Notes: a model not told the origin generated them from the sequence alone. A stretch of DNA of 64,000 nt from SFHK01 sp963618055 (GCA_963618055.1 CAVERI010000002.1:36309-100308); one strand, 5' to 3'. Positions 34,360 to 43,202 are shown, counted from the stretch's first letter. Made by a program: numbers and translations.

Positions 34360-35370
34360 ATGATCAAAATTGGTATCAACGGCTTCGGCCGCATCGGCCG
34401 TCTGGTCTTCCGCGCCAGCCTGTCCCACCCGGAAGTTGAAGTTGTTTCCATCAACGACCTCATCACCCCGGATTATATGGCTTATATGCTCAAATATGAC
34501 TCCATCCACGGCAAGTTCGAAGGCACCGTTGATTACACCGACCATTCCATCATCGTGAACGGCCGCGAAATCCGCGTGACCTGCGAAAAGGATCCTGCCA
34601 ACCTGAAGTGGGACGAAGTGGGCGCTGAGTACGTCGTCGAGTCCACCGGCCTGTTCCTCACCCAGGAGAAGGCTGCCGGCCACATCAAGGCGGGCGCCAA
34701 GAAGGTCGTCATGTCCGCTCCCTCCAAGGATTCCACCCCCATGTTCGTTATGGGCGTGAACCAGAACACCTACACCAAGGACATGCAGTTCGTTTCCAAC
34801 GCGTCCTGCACCACCAACTGCCTTGCCCCCATCGCCAAGGTTCTGAACGATAAGTTCGGCATCACCGACGGCCTGATGACCACCGTGCACTCCACCACCG
34901 CCACCCAGAAGACCGTTGATGGCCCGTCCATGAAGGATTGGCGCGGCGGCCGCGCGGCCTCCGGCAACATCATCCCCTCCTCCACCGGCGCTGCGAAGGC
35001 CGTGGGCAAGGTCATTCCGTCCCTGAACGGCAAGCTGACCGGCATGTCCATGCGCGTTCCCACGCTGGATGTCTCCGTCGTCGACCTGACCGTCAATCTG
35101 GCCAAGCCCGCGAAGTACGAGGAGATCTGCGCTGCCATGAAGGAAGCCTCTGAAGGCGAACTGAAGGGCATCCTGGGCTACACCGAGGACGCGGTTGTTT
35201 CCTCCGACTTCATCGGCGACGCCCGCACCTCCATCTTCGACGCCAAGGCCGGTATCGCCCTGACCGACACCTTCGTGAAGGTCGTTTCCTGGTACGACAA
35301 TGAGTGGGGCTACTCCAACAAGGTCGTTGAGCTCATCAAGTACATGGCGTCCGTTGACCACGCCGAATAA
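34360..35370 (+). CDS. gap: Glyceraldehyde-3-phosphate dehydrogenase
   Basis: Glycolytic enzyme of 336 residues, NAD-type. The Rossmann motif INGFGRIGRLVFR is at the N terminus and the catalytic cysteine is in SNASCTTNCLAP (about 150-160), with the partner histidine in TTVHS (about 175-180). The substrate sites GGRAAS and the ASTGAAKA-like STGAAKAVGKV are present. Codon use is strongly biased to C-ending codons with few rare ones compared with neighbours, typical of a highly expressed gene. AGGAGG is 7 bases before the ATG. It is monocistronic between its own promoter and terminator. Confidence 0.98.
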   Translation: MIKIGINGFGRIGRLVFRASLSHPEVEVVSINDLITPDYMAYMLKYDSIHGKFEGTVDYTDHSIIVNGREIRVTCEKDPANLKWDEVGAEYVVESTGLFLTQEKAAGHIKAGAKKVVMSAPSKDSTPMFVMGVNQNTYTKDMQFVSNASCTTNCLAPIAKVLNDKFGITDGLMTTVHSTTATQKTVDGPSMKDWRGGRAASGNIIPSSTGAAKAVGKVIPSLNGKLTGMSMRVPTLDVSVVDLTVNLAKPAKYEEICAAMKEASEGELKGILGYTEDAVVSSDFIGDARTSIFDAKAGIALTDTFVKVVSWYDNEWGYSNKVVELIKYMASVDHAE

Positions 35371-35384
35371 TCTTATCCTTTCGG

Positions 35385-35413
35385 CCGCCGGCTTCAAAAC
35401 CGGCGGTTTTTTT
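35385..35413 (+). terminator. Terminator of gap
   Basis: Perfect stem CCGCCGG/CCGGCGG with loop CTTCAAAA, followed by seven T (35407-35413). Confidence 0.95.
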
Positions 35414-35435
35414 CATACAAAGGAGGTTGTGTCCA

Positions 35436-36263
35436 ATGAATGAGGACAAGAGTCTCGCCGCGGTCGGGCAGAAGCTGAAAACGCTTGTCGCCGAGAAAAC
35501 CGGCGCAGGCGCGTTATCCGCGGAGTCGGTAATCCGTCAGGGCATGCGGCTTCCGGGAATCCGCGTTGACCGCGCTTCGTTTCTGCGGTCGGAGCTTTCC
35601 CGCGTATGCCTGCCGGAGACCGTCGAGCGCGCCATTCAGACGAACCCGGCGCAGGCCGGAATCGAGCGCGCCCTCATCGATCCCATCGCCACAGCGGCCA
35701 TTGCGGCGGAAACAGCGAAGGTAACGAGCCTTTCCGCGCTTTCCGGCATTCCGGGCGGCCTTGGCATGGCGGTGGCGATTCCGGCGGACGTCGCGCAGTA
35801 CTTCGGCTTTGTCCTGCGCATCCTGCAAAAGCTCATCTACCTGTACGGCTTTGCCGAGCTCGACCTGACCGGAACGGACATTGCCGACGAAACCATGACG
35901 GAGCTGATGCTCTTCATGGGCGCCATGTTCGGCGTGCACGGCGCGGTGAGCGGCATTCAGTACATATCCAAAATGGCCGCCGCCAAGACCGTGAAGTCCC
36001 TGTCGCGCAAGGCGCTCACGAAGACCGCGGTTTATCCGCTCGTCAAAAAAATTGCCCAGCAGGTGGGCGTGAAGATGACCAAACAGATCTTCGCGAAGGG
36101 CGTTTCAAAGATCGTGCCCGTCGCCGGAGCCGTCGTGTCCGGCTCACTCACATATTTCTCCTTTCAAACCTGTGCCAAAAGACTCCGCAAAACCCTCTCC
36201 GAGCTGGAGCTTTCCAGCCCGGCCTTCTACCAAAGCGCCGAAGCTCCCTCGCCAACGCTGTAG
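35436..36263 (+). CDS. EcsC-like protein
   Basis: A 275-residue protein that resembles the EcsC family: a helical N-terminal part with AGIERALIDPIATAAIAAETAKV, a Gly-rich hydrophobic segment (SGIPGGLGMAVAIPADVAQYFGF, a likely membrane-associated hairpin), and a second hydrophobic region near the C terminus (IVPVAGAVVSGSLTYFSF). EcsC accompanies ABC transporter genes in Bacillus, but no transporter is adjacent here. The ATG at 35436 has AAAGGAGG nine bases upstream. The gap terminator comes just before it and no clear promoter separates them, so it may rely on read-through. Confidence 0.6.
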   Translation: MNEDKSLAAVGQKLKTLVAEKTGAGALSAESVIRQGMRLPGIRVDRASFLRSELSRVCLPETVERAIQTNPAQAGIERALIDPIATAAIAAETAKVTSLSALSGIPGGLGMAVAIPADVAQYFGFVLRILQKLIYLYGFAELDLTGTDIADETMTELMLFMGAMFGVHGAVSGIQYISKMAAAKTVKSLSRKALTKTAVYPLVKKIAQQVGVKMTKQIFAKGVSKIVPVAGAVVSGSLTYFSFQTCAKRLRKTLSELELSSPAFYQSAEAPSPTL

Positions 36264-36392
36264 CGCGCTTCCATCCTTCGCATCGGCAAACAGCATTTGC
36301 AATTTCCCAGCCAGCCTCCCTCTCTGGTGGCAAAGGAGACAATCTCCGCGAAGCCAGCCGCCGCGCGTATCTGGAACCGCAATAACCGCATA

Positions 36393-36432
36393 GAAAAACG
36401 TCTCCGCCGGATTCACAGGCAGAGACGTTTTC
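36393..36432. terminator. Bidirectional terminator between the EcsC-like and HAD genes
   Basis: Stem GAAAAACGTCTC / GAGACGTTTTC with an 18-base loop. It has A-run and T-run flanks, so it can work for both convergent genes. The 130 bases before it (36264-36392) hold no gene that I can support. Confidence 0.8.
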
Positions 36433-36447
36433 CTATGTGCGTTGGCT

Positions 36448-37128
36448 TTATTTCTCTCCGGGAAACAGCGTATCCGCCGCTTCGTCGAAGGTGTCCACGA
36501 ACAGGTCGCAATTTTCGAGGATGCTCGCCATTTCGTCGGGCTTATCGGCGTACACGTTCTCGCGAATGCCCAGAATCTTCATGCCCGCCGCCCGGGCGCT
36601 CTGCATCGCGTAGGCGGAGTCCTCAAACATTGCGCAGCTCTCCGGCTTCTCGCCAAGGCGCTCGGCGAGCTTATCAAAGTATCGGGGATCGCTCTTCGTA
36701 AGCCCCATATCCGTTCCGTCGGTCACGAACTCGAAATACGGCAGGAAGCCCTGTCTGTCCAGCGCCGCGACGGCCGTGTCGCGCAGCGTCGCCGTGGCCA
36801 CGCACATCCTGATGCCGTGCGTTTTCAGAAGCCGCAGGAAGCGTTCCGCGCCCTGCTTGGCGGGAATGACCGTCAGATACAGCCCGCGCAGTACCTCATG
36901 GTATTCGTCCATCACGGATTCGAACGTGTTGGGCGCGCCGTAGTCGGCGACGAACCGCCTTGCGAAGGCGTGGCTGGACATCGTGTCGATCGTGTCCTTC
37001 AGATCCTCGGGAATCGGAAGCGAACGCCGCTCCAGAAAGTGTCGGTTTTCGCCGCGCCAGTAGCCCATGGAGTCCAGCAGCGTGCCGTCCATATCGAACG
37101 CGACCGCGCGGATGTTTTCCATATTCAT
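36448..37128 (-). CDS. HAD-family sugar-phosphatase-like hydrolase
   Basis: A 226-residue haloacid dehalogenase superfamily protein of the beta-phosphoglucomutase/phosphatase type. Motif I is DMDGTLLDS (about 12-20), motif II is ATAT near residue 112, motif III lysine is in LTKSDP, and motif IV is EDSAYAM (about 170-176). A helical cap (about 20-85) gives specificity. The substrate is probably a small phosphorylated metabolite but cannot be named. It lies 18 bp after the MATE gene on the same strand, so the two may share a transcript. Confidence 0.87.
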   Translation of the reverse strand: MNMENIRAVAFDMDGTLLDSMGYWRGENRHFLERRSLPIPEDLKDTIDTMSSHAFARRFVADYGAPNTFESVMDEYHEVLRGLYLTVIPAKQGAERFLRLLKTHGIRMCVATATLRDTAVAALDRQGFLPYFEFVTDGTDMGLTKSDPRYFDKLAERLGEKPESCAMFEDSAYAMQSARAAGMKILGIRENVYADKPDEMASILENCDLFVDTFDEAADTLFPGEK

Positions 37129-37146
37129 TTTCGTGTTTTCCCGCCT

Positions 37147-38652
37147 TCACACCTTAATCGAATGCCACTTGCCGCCGTTGAAGCGCTTCATAACCAGCCC
37201 CATTCGCAGCGCCATATCCACCAGACTCGCTGCCCACGCGCCCAGCAGCGCCCATTCCGGCGCTTCGTAGGCCAGCCAGTAGGTCAGCGTGGCCGCCGCA
37301 CCCGCGAACGCCGCCTCGGCATAGACGGGCGTGAAGTACCTTGTAATCAGCCAAATGGCGCTGAACGCCAGCGTAGGCCGGATGATGGCGACGCAGATCA
37401 GCATCACGCGCGCCACATACTTCGTGTCGCCCGCGCCGCGCAGCGCGCCGGAGGTGATGACCGAAAGCATCTGCAGCGGCTGGAACAGCGCCACAATCAG
37501 CATCACGTTGGCCGAGAGGCGCGCCACCGTGGGATCGTCGGTAAACAGCCCCACCAGCGGATAGCGGAACACCACAATCGCCGAGGCCAGCAGCACCGCG
37601 CCCACGACGGCGATACGCTGGGCAATCTTGCCGTACAGGTGGCTCAAATCGGGACGCTCCCTGCCCAGCATCTGCCCGACCAGCGACGTGCTGGCCACGC
37701 CGATGCCGTCGGCAAACGTGAAGGACAGGTTCAGGAACTGCATGCACACCACGTGCGACGCATACGCCTGTGTGCCCAGCTCGGCCACCAGACGCGCGTA
37801 CAGGAAAAAGCCGATGCGCAGCGCAATCTGCTCCAGCATGGAGTTTCCGCCCACCTTCACCACGGCGCGCGCGGCGGGCATGCTGAAGCGCCAGTCGTCC
37901 TTCACCGACAGGCGCAGGAAACCCGCGTCGCCCTCATGGCTTCGCACCAGCGAAACAAACGCCAGCACCGAGCCGACGCACAGGCCGATGGCCGTGGCAA
38001 TCGCCGCGCCCCTGACCTCCAGCCGCGGGAAAATCCATATGCCGTTGATCAAAAGCCAGTTCAGGAACACGTTTACCACGTTGCTCGTCACGTTCACATA
38101 CAGCGTGATGCGCGTGTTTCCAATGCCGCGCTGCGCGGCGCACATTGCCATGGACAGCGCGTTAAACGGAAGCACCGCCGTTACGATGCGGAAGTACGCC
38201 TCCGCGTCGTCAATCGTGTCGGCCTTCGCGCCGGCCAGACGCATCAGCGGACGCGCGACCAGCATGCCGACCACCGTCATCACAAGGCTCATCAGGAAGA
38301 TGATGATCAGGGACGTGCGCAGCGTGCGGTTCGCATCCACGCGGTCTCCCTGCCCCTTGCGGCGGGCGACGACGGCCGTGATGCCGGTGTTCATGGCAAA
38401 GAACATGCACAGCATCAGCATGCGCGGCTGCCCCACCAGACCGACGGCGGCAATGGCCTCGGTGCCGATTCCGCCCACCATCATCGTGTCGACGGAGCCC
38501 ATCAGCGAGATCAGCACCATTTCGCACACGCTGGGCAGCGCGATGCGCAGAAGGTTCATGTACGCGTCCTTCGTGGAGGGAACCTCTCCCCGCGCGCCGC
38601 TCTTGGGCAGCAGCGCCTGCGCGCTAAACAGACGTTTCAATATATGCGGCAT
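37147..38652 (-). CDS. MATE-family efflux transporter
   Basis: A 501-residue multidrug and toxin extrusion type transporter with twelve predicted helices in two halves. The first half has VCEMVLISLMGSVDTMMVGGIG and the second half DGIGVASTSLVGQMLG, which are equivalent positions of the MATE repeat. It exports cationic compounds by sodium or proton antiport; the substrate is unknown. The ATG at 38652 has AAAGGAAAATC upstream. A -10-like TATACT lies about 40 bp upstream, but its -35 is poor. It precedes the HAD gene. Confidence 0.92.
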   Translation of the reverse strand: MPHILKRLFSAQALLPKSGARGEVPSTKDAYMNLLRIALPSVCEMVLISLMGSVDTMMVGGIGTEAIAAVGLVGQPRMLMLCMFFAMNTGITAVVARRKGQGDRVDANRTLRTSLIIIFLMSLVMTVVGMLVARPLMRLAGAKADTIDDAEAYFRIVTAVLPFNALSMAMCAAQRGIGNTRITLYVNVTSNVVNVFLNWLLINGIWIFPRLEVRGAAIATAIGLCVGSVLAFVSLVRSHEGDAGFLRLSVKDDWRFSMPAARAVVKVGGNSMLEQIALRIGFFLYARLVAELGTQAYASHVVCMQFLNLSFTFADGIGVASTSLVGQMLGRERPDLSHLYGKIAQRIAVVGAVLLASAIVVFRYPLVGLFTDDPTVARLSANVMLIVALFQPLQMLSVITSGALRGAGDTKYVARVMLICVAIIRPTLAFSAIWLITRYFTPVYAEAAFAGAAATLTYWLAYEAPEWALLGAWAASLVDMALRMGLVMKRFNGGKWHSIKV

Positions 38653-38762
38653 TTCCGATTTTCCTTTCGTACATTGTACTTTCAGTATACCGCCTTCCGC
38701 ATATTTATGAGCAAGCGTTTCCGTCAAATATGGATAGATTTCACGTTAACGCGCATCATACC

Positions 38763-38911
38763 GCACTTCCATCCCGAATCTTTGCGAGCGCAAATTCCAC
38801 TGCCTCCGCCGAGGCCGCCGCGCCCTGCGCGAAGTCCGACCGCTCGCCGCCTTCGCCGCCTCGGACAGCAGCCTTCCCGCGTGCAGCGCCACGTTTTCCG
38901 AGCGGGCGAAC
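38763..38911 (-). pseudogene. Decayed partial copy of the 3' end of the AlaX gene
   Basis: This stretch matches the last about 165 bp of the AlaX gene (38940-39103) almost base for base: CTTCCATCCCGAATC, GAGCGCAAATTCCAC, GCGCCCTGCGCGAAGTCC and CAGCAGCCTTCCCGCGTGCA all recur in order. About 15 bp coding for the Gly-rich end of the protein are deleted, and the frame is lost. It lies directly behind the intact gene in the same direction, so it is a tandem duplication remnant or the end of a former second copy. Confidence 0.85.
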
Positions 38912-38932
38912 CCTCAAGCGGACACGCGCCTG

Positions 38933-40168
38933 TCACGTCGCGCTTCCATCCCGAATCCGCGCGAGCGCAAATTCCACCGCCTCCGCGGAAGCCGCCGCGC
39001 CCTGCGCGAAGTCCGGCCGCCCGCCGCCCTTGCCGCCGAACGCATTTGCCGCCTCAGACAGCAGCCTTCCCGCGTGCAGCGCCACGTTTTCCGAGCGGGC
39101 GAACAGCAGAAGGAAGCCGCTTTCCGTGCGGTCAGCCAGAAGCGCCAGCGTGTATGGCGCCTCAATCAGAGCCGACGCGACGTCGCGCAGCGCGTCCGCG
39201 GGGAGGCCGTCGTAGACATGCGTCACGACGCGCAGGCTGCCTACAGTCTCCGCGCCGCGGCGCAGCGCGTCCAGCCCCTCCAGCGCCCGCTCGCGCCGCT
39301 CGCGGTTCAGGTGATACTCCGCGTCCTTCGCGCGCGCGTTCAGCGCATCTACCTTCTCCGGCAGGCTTTCCCAGCCCGTGGACAGCGCGCCCGCCGCCGC
39401 CGTGGCAGCGTCGTACATTTTTCGGAAATACAGGAACGCGCGCATGCCGCACACGAACGTCAGCCGCAGCTTTCCCCGGCTCGGGCGCGCGTCGATGATC
39501 TTCACAAGCCCGATCTGCCCGGCGCTCGACGGATGCGTGCCGCCGCAGGCGCAGAACTCGTCGTCGCCGATCTGCACCACGCGTACATGCTCCTTCACCG
39601 CCGGCGGCTTGCGCAGGGGAAGCGTCTCCAGCTCCTTTTCGTCCGGAAACCAGCAGCGAATGGGCACGTCCGCCTGAATGTGGCGGTTCACGTCGTCCTC
39701 CAGCGCGCGCAGCTCCTCCGCCGTCAGGCGCATGCGCCCGTCCGACAGCTCCACGTCGATCGACGAATCGTCCTTGCCCAGATGCAAGCCGATCGTGTGC
39801 CCGGCGAAGTGCCGCCAGCAGGCTCCGGCCAGCATGTGCTCGCCAGCGTGCTGCTGCATGTGGTCGAAGCGGCGCGTCCAGTCGATGCGCCCCTCGACCC
39901 GCTCTCCGACGGTCAGCGGCGCGTCCACCACGTGCCACACCTCGCCGTCCTTGTCCACGTACACGTCCATGATGCTCGCGCCGCCCAGCGTGCCTGTGTC
40001 GTAGGGCTGCCCGCCGCTGGTGGGATAAAACGCGCTGCGATCCAGCCGCACGCGCCACGCGTCCTTCTCCGGCTCGCACGCCAGCACCGCCGCGTCAAAT
40101 TCCTTCAGATAGGCATCGTCGTAATACAGTCTCTCCGTCATGCTTCTCGCCGCCTTCGGTATTTTCAT
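38933..40168 (-). CDS. AlaX-type alanyl-tRNA editing protein with DHHA1 domain
   Basis: Free-standing homologue of the AlaRS editing domain, 411 residues; it removes Ser or Gly from mischarged tRNA-Ala. Zinc ligands: H103 and H107 in HMQQH, C208 and H212 in CGGTH. The SGGQPYDTG motif (about 51-59) is standard. The C-terminal half carries a coiled coil and a DHHA1 domain ending in a Gly-rich FGGKGGGRPDFAQGA motif, so this is the long AlaX type. The ATG at 40168 has AGAGGGGG eight bases upstream. A decayed copy of its 3' end follows it. Confidence 0.92.
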   Translation of the reverse strand: MKIPKAARSMTERLYYDDAYLKEFDAAVLACEPEKDAWRVRLDRSAFYPTSGGQPYDTGTLGGASIMDVYVDKDGEVWHVVDAPLTVGERVEGRIDWTRRFDHMQQHAGEHMLAGACWRHFAGHTIGLHLGKDDSSIDVELSDGRMRLTAEELRALEDDVNRHIQADVPIRCWFPDEKELETLPLRKPPAVKEHVRVVQIGDDEFCACGGTHPSSAGQIGLVKIIDARPSRGKLRLTFVCGMRAFLYFRKMYDAATAAAGALSTGWESLPEKVDALNARAKDAEYHLNRERRERALEGLDALRRGAETVGSLRVVTHVYDGLPADALRDVASALIEAPYTLALLADRTESGFLLLFARSENVALHAGRLLSEAANAFGGKGGGRPDFAQGAAASAEAVEFALARIRDGSAT

Positions 40169-40247
40169 CTACTATACCCCCTCTGTCTTCTATTTTCAAG
40201 CCCATCCGATGGCTTTTCGTTTTGTTAAACGTTTGTTATTTCCCTTC

Positions 40248-40284
40248 TTTGACTATTGACTTTCTTTGACCTTCGTAGTATACT
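40248..40284 (+). promoter_or_regulatory. CtsR-type operator over the sigma-A promoter of hsp20
   Basis: -35 TTGACT (40256-40261), 17-bp spacer, -10 TATACT (40279-40284). Three heptads overlap it: TTTGACT (40248-40254), ATTGACT (40255-40261) and TTTGACC (40265-40271). The last two with the 3-base spacer TTC match the reverse complement of the CtsR operator (TTTGACY-NTN-TTTGACY) with one mismatch. CtsR is the heat-shock repressor of Firmicutes. Confidence 0.8.
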
Positions 40285-40359
40285 TCTCACTGTCGAAAGG
40301 GCGAGGGTCCTGAGACGGAAAATGAATGAACTTCTGGAAACCCAAAGGAGGTTGCCGTT

Positions 40360-40785
40360 ATGTCGAATATGATCGCTTACAGAAATCACAATACGCTCCC
40401 TGAAACCCGTTTCTTTGACGAATTCATGCGCCCGTTCTTCGGCTCGATGCAGCAGGACAGCATGCGCGTGGACGTGAAGGATGAAGGAGACCACTACCTG
40501 CTGGAGGCCGAGATTCCCGGCGCGAAGCGCGACGACGTGCACGTTTCGGTGGACGACGGCGTGCTGACCATCTCCGCGGAGTGGAACAGTGAAAAGAAGG
40601 ACGCGAAGGACGACAAGCACTACGTAATCAGCGAGCGCCGGTATGGCTCGGTGGAGCGCAGCTTCTCGCTCGACAACATCGCCGAGGATCAGATTTCCGC
40701 CGAATTCACCGACGGCGTTCTGAAGCTCACCATGCCCAAGAAAACGCCCGAGGAAAAGACCCCGCGCAGGATCGAAATCAAATAA
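40360..40785 (+). CDS. Small heat-shock protein Hsp20
   Basis: ATP-independent chaperone of 141 residues that binds unfolding proteins. The alpha-crystallin domain spans about 35-130, with DVKDEGDHYLLEAEIPGAKRDDVHV, the dimerisation loop with ERRYGSVERSFSL and the GVLKLTMPK motif. The C-terminal tail is short. AAAGGAGG is upstream of the ATG. The promoter carries a CtsR-like operator, so heat induction is expected. A strong terminator follows. Confidence 0.95.
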   Translation: MSNMIAYRNHNTLPETRFFDEFMRPFFGSMQQDSMRVDVKDEGDHYLLEAEIPGAKRDDVHVSVDDGVLTISAEWNSEKKDAKDDKHYVISERRYGSVERSFSLDNIAEDQISAEFTDGVLKLTMPKKTPEEKTPRRIEIK

Positions 40786-40802
40786 CGCATATATTCTCCT
40801 CC

Positions 40803-40839
40803 GGCTGCCGCGAAACAAGCCTTCGCGGCAGCCCTTTTT
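40803..40839 (+). terminator. Terminator of hsp20
   Basis: Perfect 12-bp stem GGCTGCCGCGAA/TTCGCGGCAGCC with loop ACAAGCC, followed by CTTTTT. Confidence 0.95.
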
Positions 40840-40854
40840 GACTTCTGAATCGTG

Positions 40855-40883
40855 TTGACAATCGAACGGCCGCAGACTATAAT
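40855..40883 (+). promoter_or_regulatory. Sigma-A promoter of csoR
   Basis: Perfect -35 TTGACA (40855-40860), 17-bp spacer, perfect -10 TATAAT (40878-40883). No CsoR box is seen here, unlike at the ATPase promoter. Confidence 0.9.
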
Positions 40884-40919
40884 TACGTATATTCCCGAAC
40901 AGAGGAGGGTCGCCGCACA

Positions 40920-41195
40920 ATGAAGCAATGCATGGATTCCGACAATCTGCACCGCCGGCTGAAGAAGATCATCGGGCAGGTGCAGGCCATCGACCGCATG
41001 ATCGACGAGGACGTGCCCTGCGAGGACATTCTTTCGCAGATCAACGCGGCGAAGTCCGCCCTGAACGGCTGCGGAAAGGTCGTGCTGGAAGGCCATATCC
41101 GGCACTGCGTGCGCGACGGCATCGAGCACGGCGACGCGGAGAAGACCCTCGAGAGCTTCACGAAGGCCGTGGAACGCTTCGCCAACATGCAATAG
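40920..41195 (+). CDS. csoR: CsoR-family metal-sensing repressor
   Basis: All-helical tetrameric repressor of 91 residues. The Cu(I) ligand triad is present with CsoR spacing: C34 in VPCEDIL, H59 and C63 in GHIRHC. The same positions in other CsoR/RcnR proteins bind Cu(I), so copper is the likely signal. An additional Cys51 lies in the second helix. The ATG follows AGGAGG at 11 bases. It sits 132 bp before a P-type metal ATPase whose promoter holds a CsoR box. Confidence 0.9.
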   Translation: MKQCMDSDNLHRRLKKIIGQVQAIDRMIDEDVPCEDILSQINAAKSALNGCGKVVLEGHIRHCVRDGIEHGDAEKTLESFTKAVERFANMQ

Positions 41196-41216
41196 TCCTC
41201 TTCCCCCATCCGTTTC

Positions 41217-41250
41217 TGAAAAAGTCGGCTCTATGGGCAGACTTTTTTTC
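41217..41250 (+). terminator. Terminator of csoR
   Basis: Stem AAAGTC..GC / GC..GACTTT followed by a run of seven T. It separates csoR from the ATPase promoter. Confidence 0.85.
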
Positions 41251-41259
41251 TGTGCCCGC

Positions 41260-41310
41260 TTGACAACCTATACCCCTATATGTATAATACGCATATACCC
41301 CAGTGGGTAT
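41260..41310 (+). promoter_or_regulatory. ATPase promoter with CsoR box
   Basis: -35 TTGACA (41260-41265), 17-bp spacer, -10 TATAAT (41283-41288). ATACCC-CAGT-GGGTAT (41295-41310) is an inverted repeat of the CsoR operator type, placed over the transcription start. A half site TATACCCC is in the spacer. Repressor release on metal binding would turn on the ATPase. Confidence 0.88.
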
Positions 41311-41327
41311 GGAAGGGAGTCTGATTC

Positions 41328-43202
41328 ATGAAGCAAGCAATGGAAAAGCTGGAACGGCTGCTGGAATTGGGCGGCATTCGAAAGGATATCGTGCTTCTGA
41401 CGCTTTCCGGCATTTCGGTTGTTATGAGTCTGTTCAAATTTCAGCCGCTCCCCTTTGATATGGCATGGGTCGCCATCGTTCTGTGCGGCGTGCCCATCGT
41501 GCTGGAAGCGGTAATCGGCCTGATTACCGCCTTTGACATCAAGGCGGACGTGCTGGTTTCGCTGGCGCTGATCGCGTCGGTGTGCATCGGCGAGGAATTC
41601 GCCGCGGGCGAGGTCGCGTTCATCATGCAGCTCGGCGGCCTTCTGGAGGAGCTGACCGTCGCACGGGCGCGCGCCGGCATTGAGAAGCTGGTTCACCTGA
41701 CGCCCCAGACCGCGCGCGTGCTGCGCGGCGAGGGCGAAGAAACCCTTCCGGCCGATCAGGTGCGCGTCGGCGACCGGATTCGCGTGCTGCCCGGCGAAAC
41801 CGTGCCGGTGGACGGTGTGATTGTGGCCGGGCAGACCTCCGTCAATCAGGCCGTCATGACCGGCGAATCGCTGCCGGTGGACAAGGCCGTCGGCGACGCG
41901 GTTTCCAGCGGCACGGTGAATCAGTTCGGCGCGTTCGAAATGGAGGCGAGCCGCGTGGGCGAGGACAGCTCCATCCAGCGCATGATTCGTCTGGTGCAGT
42001 CCGCCGATGCGGGGAAGGCCAAAATCGTCGGACTGGCGGATCGTTGGGCGACGTGGATCGTCGTCATCGCGCTCACCGCCGCCGCGCTGACGTGGGCCAT
42101 CACCGGGCAGATTCTCCGCGCCGTAACGATTCTGGTCGTGTTCTGCCCCTGCGCGCTGGTGCTGGCCACGCCCACCGCCATCATGGCCGCTATTGGAAAC
42201 GCCACGCGCCACGGCTTCCTCGTTCGCGAGGGCGACGCGCTGGAACGGCTCGCGGCGGCGAAGGTGGTCGCCTTTGACAAAACGGGCACGCTGACGCGCG
42301 GCACGCCGGAGGTCGTTTCCGTAAACGGCGCTTCGGATGTTTCATCGTCTGAGCTGTATCGTCTGGCCGCCGCGGCGGAGCAGCTTTCCGAGCATCCGCT
42401 GGGCAAGGCCATTGTGAGCGGCTTCCGAAAGGAAGAAACCCTTCCCATCCCCGCGGCAGAGGATTTCCGCATGCTGCCCGGGCGCGGCGTGCGCGCCGTG
42501 GTCGAAGGAAAGACCGTGCTGGCCGGAAACCCGGAGCTGCTCAAGGCGCACGGCGTGGAGATGGTTCCGCCCGCCGAGGCCGAAGCGTTGATTGCGCAGG
42601 GCTGCACCGTTACCTACGTCGCCGTGGACGGCGCGTTCGCCGGGTTCCTCGCGCTGTCGGACACGCTGCGCACAGAAAGCGCCGCGACGATCAAAGCGCT
42701 TTCGCGCGCCGGCATTCAGCCGGTGCTGCTGACCGGCGACCATGAAAACGCCGCGCGCGCGATTGCAGCGCGGCTTGGCATCCGCGAGGTGCGGGCGAAC
42801 TGCCTGCCGGAGGACAAGCTGGCCGCTATCGACGAATATCAGCGCCGCGGCATGCCGGTATGCATGATCGGCGACGGCGTGAACGACGCGCCTGCCCTCA
42901 AAAGGGCCAACGTCGGCATCGCCATGGGCGGCGTGGGCAGCGACATTGCCGTGGACGCCGCGGACATTGCGCTGGTGGACGACGAGGTGAAGGAGCTGCC
43001 GCACCTGATCGCCCTGTCCCGGCGCATGATGGTCACCATTCGCCTGAACATGAGCTTCTCCATGCTGCTCAACCTTCTCGCCATTACGCTGGCCATCATC
43101 GGAACCCTGAATCCCGTCGTGGGTGCGCTGGTGCATAACGCGGGCTCCGTGCTCGTGATTGCGAATTCCGCACTGCTATTGAAATGGAGGAAGAGGAAAT
43201 GA
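41328..43202 (+). CDS. P1B-type heavy-metal efflux ATPase, probably copper
   Basis: A 624-residue membrane ATPase. Motifs: MTGES in the actuator domain, CPC in the metal-binding helix (273-275), DKTGT with the phosphorylated aspartate (D317), SEHPLG for ATP binding and GDGVNDAP. There is no N-terminal HMA domain. The last helix has HNAGSVLVIANS, which is neither the MxxSS of classical Cu(I) pumps nor the D-containing helix of Zn/Cd pumps, so metal choice rests on the CsoR box. It exports the metal from the cytoplasm. Its stop overlaps the start of a small membrane gene (ATGA). Confidence 0.93.
   Translation: MKQAMEKLERLLELGGIRKDIVLLTLSGISVVMSLFKFQPLPFDMAWVAIVLCGVPIVLEAVIGLITAFDIKADVLVSLALIASVCIGEEFAAGEVAFIMQLGGLLEELTVARARAGIEKLVHLTPQTARVLRGEGEETLPADQVRVGDRIRVLPGETVPVDGVIVAGQTSVNQAVMTGESLPVDKAVGDAVSSGTVNQFGAFEMEASRVGEDSSIQRMIRLVQSADAGKAKIVGLADRWATWIVVIALTAAALTWAITGQILRAVTILVVFCPCALVLATPTAIMAAIGNATRHGFLVREGDALERLAAAKVVAFDKTGTLTRGTPEVVSVNGASDVSSSELYRLAAAAEQLSEHPLGKAIVSGFRKEETLPIPAAEDFRMLPGRGVRAVVEGKTVLAGNPELLKAHGVEMVPPAEAEALIAQGCTVTYVAVDGAFAGFLALSDTLRTESAATIKALSRAGIQPVLLTGDHENAARAIAARLGIREVRANCLPEDKLAAIDEYQRRGMPVCMIGDGVNDAPALKRANVGIAMGGVGSDIAVDAADIALVDDEVKELPHLIALSRRMMVTIRLNMSFSMLLNLLAITLAIIGTLNPVVGALVHNAGSVLVIANSALLLKWRKRK

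Noticed and set aside
35407..35425. CATACAAA before the EcsC-like gene as a second sigma-E promoter
   Set aside because: The -10 is imperfect, the upstream region is the gap terminator, and the transcript start would fall on the ribosome binding site.
36264..36392. Possible decayed gene or repeat before the EcsC/HAD terminator
   Set aside because: Short frames exist but have no start signals or recognisable similarity; I see no repeated copy in the window.
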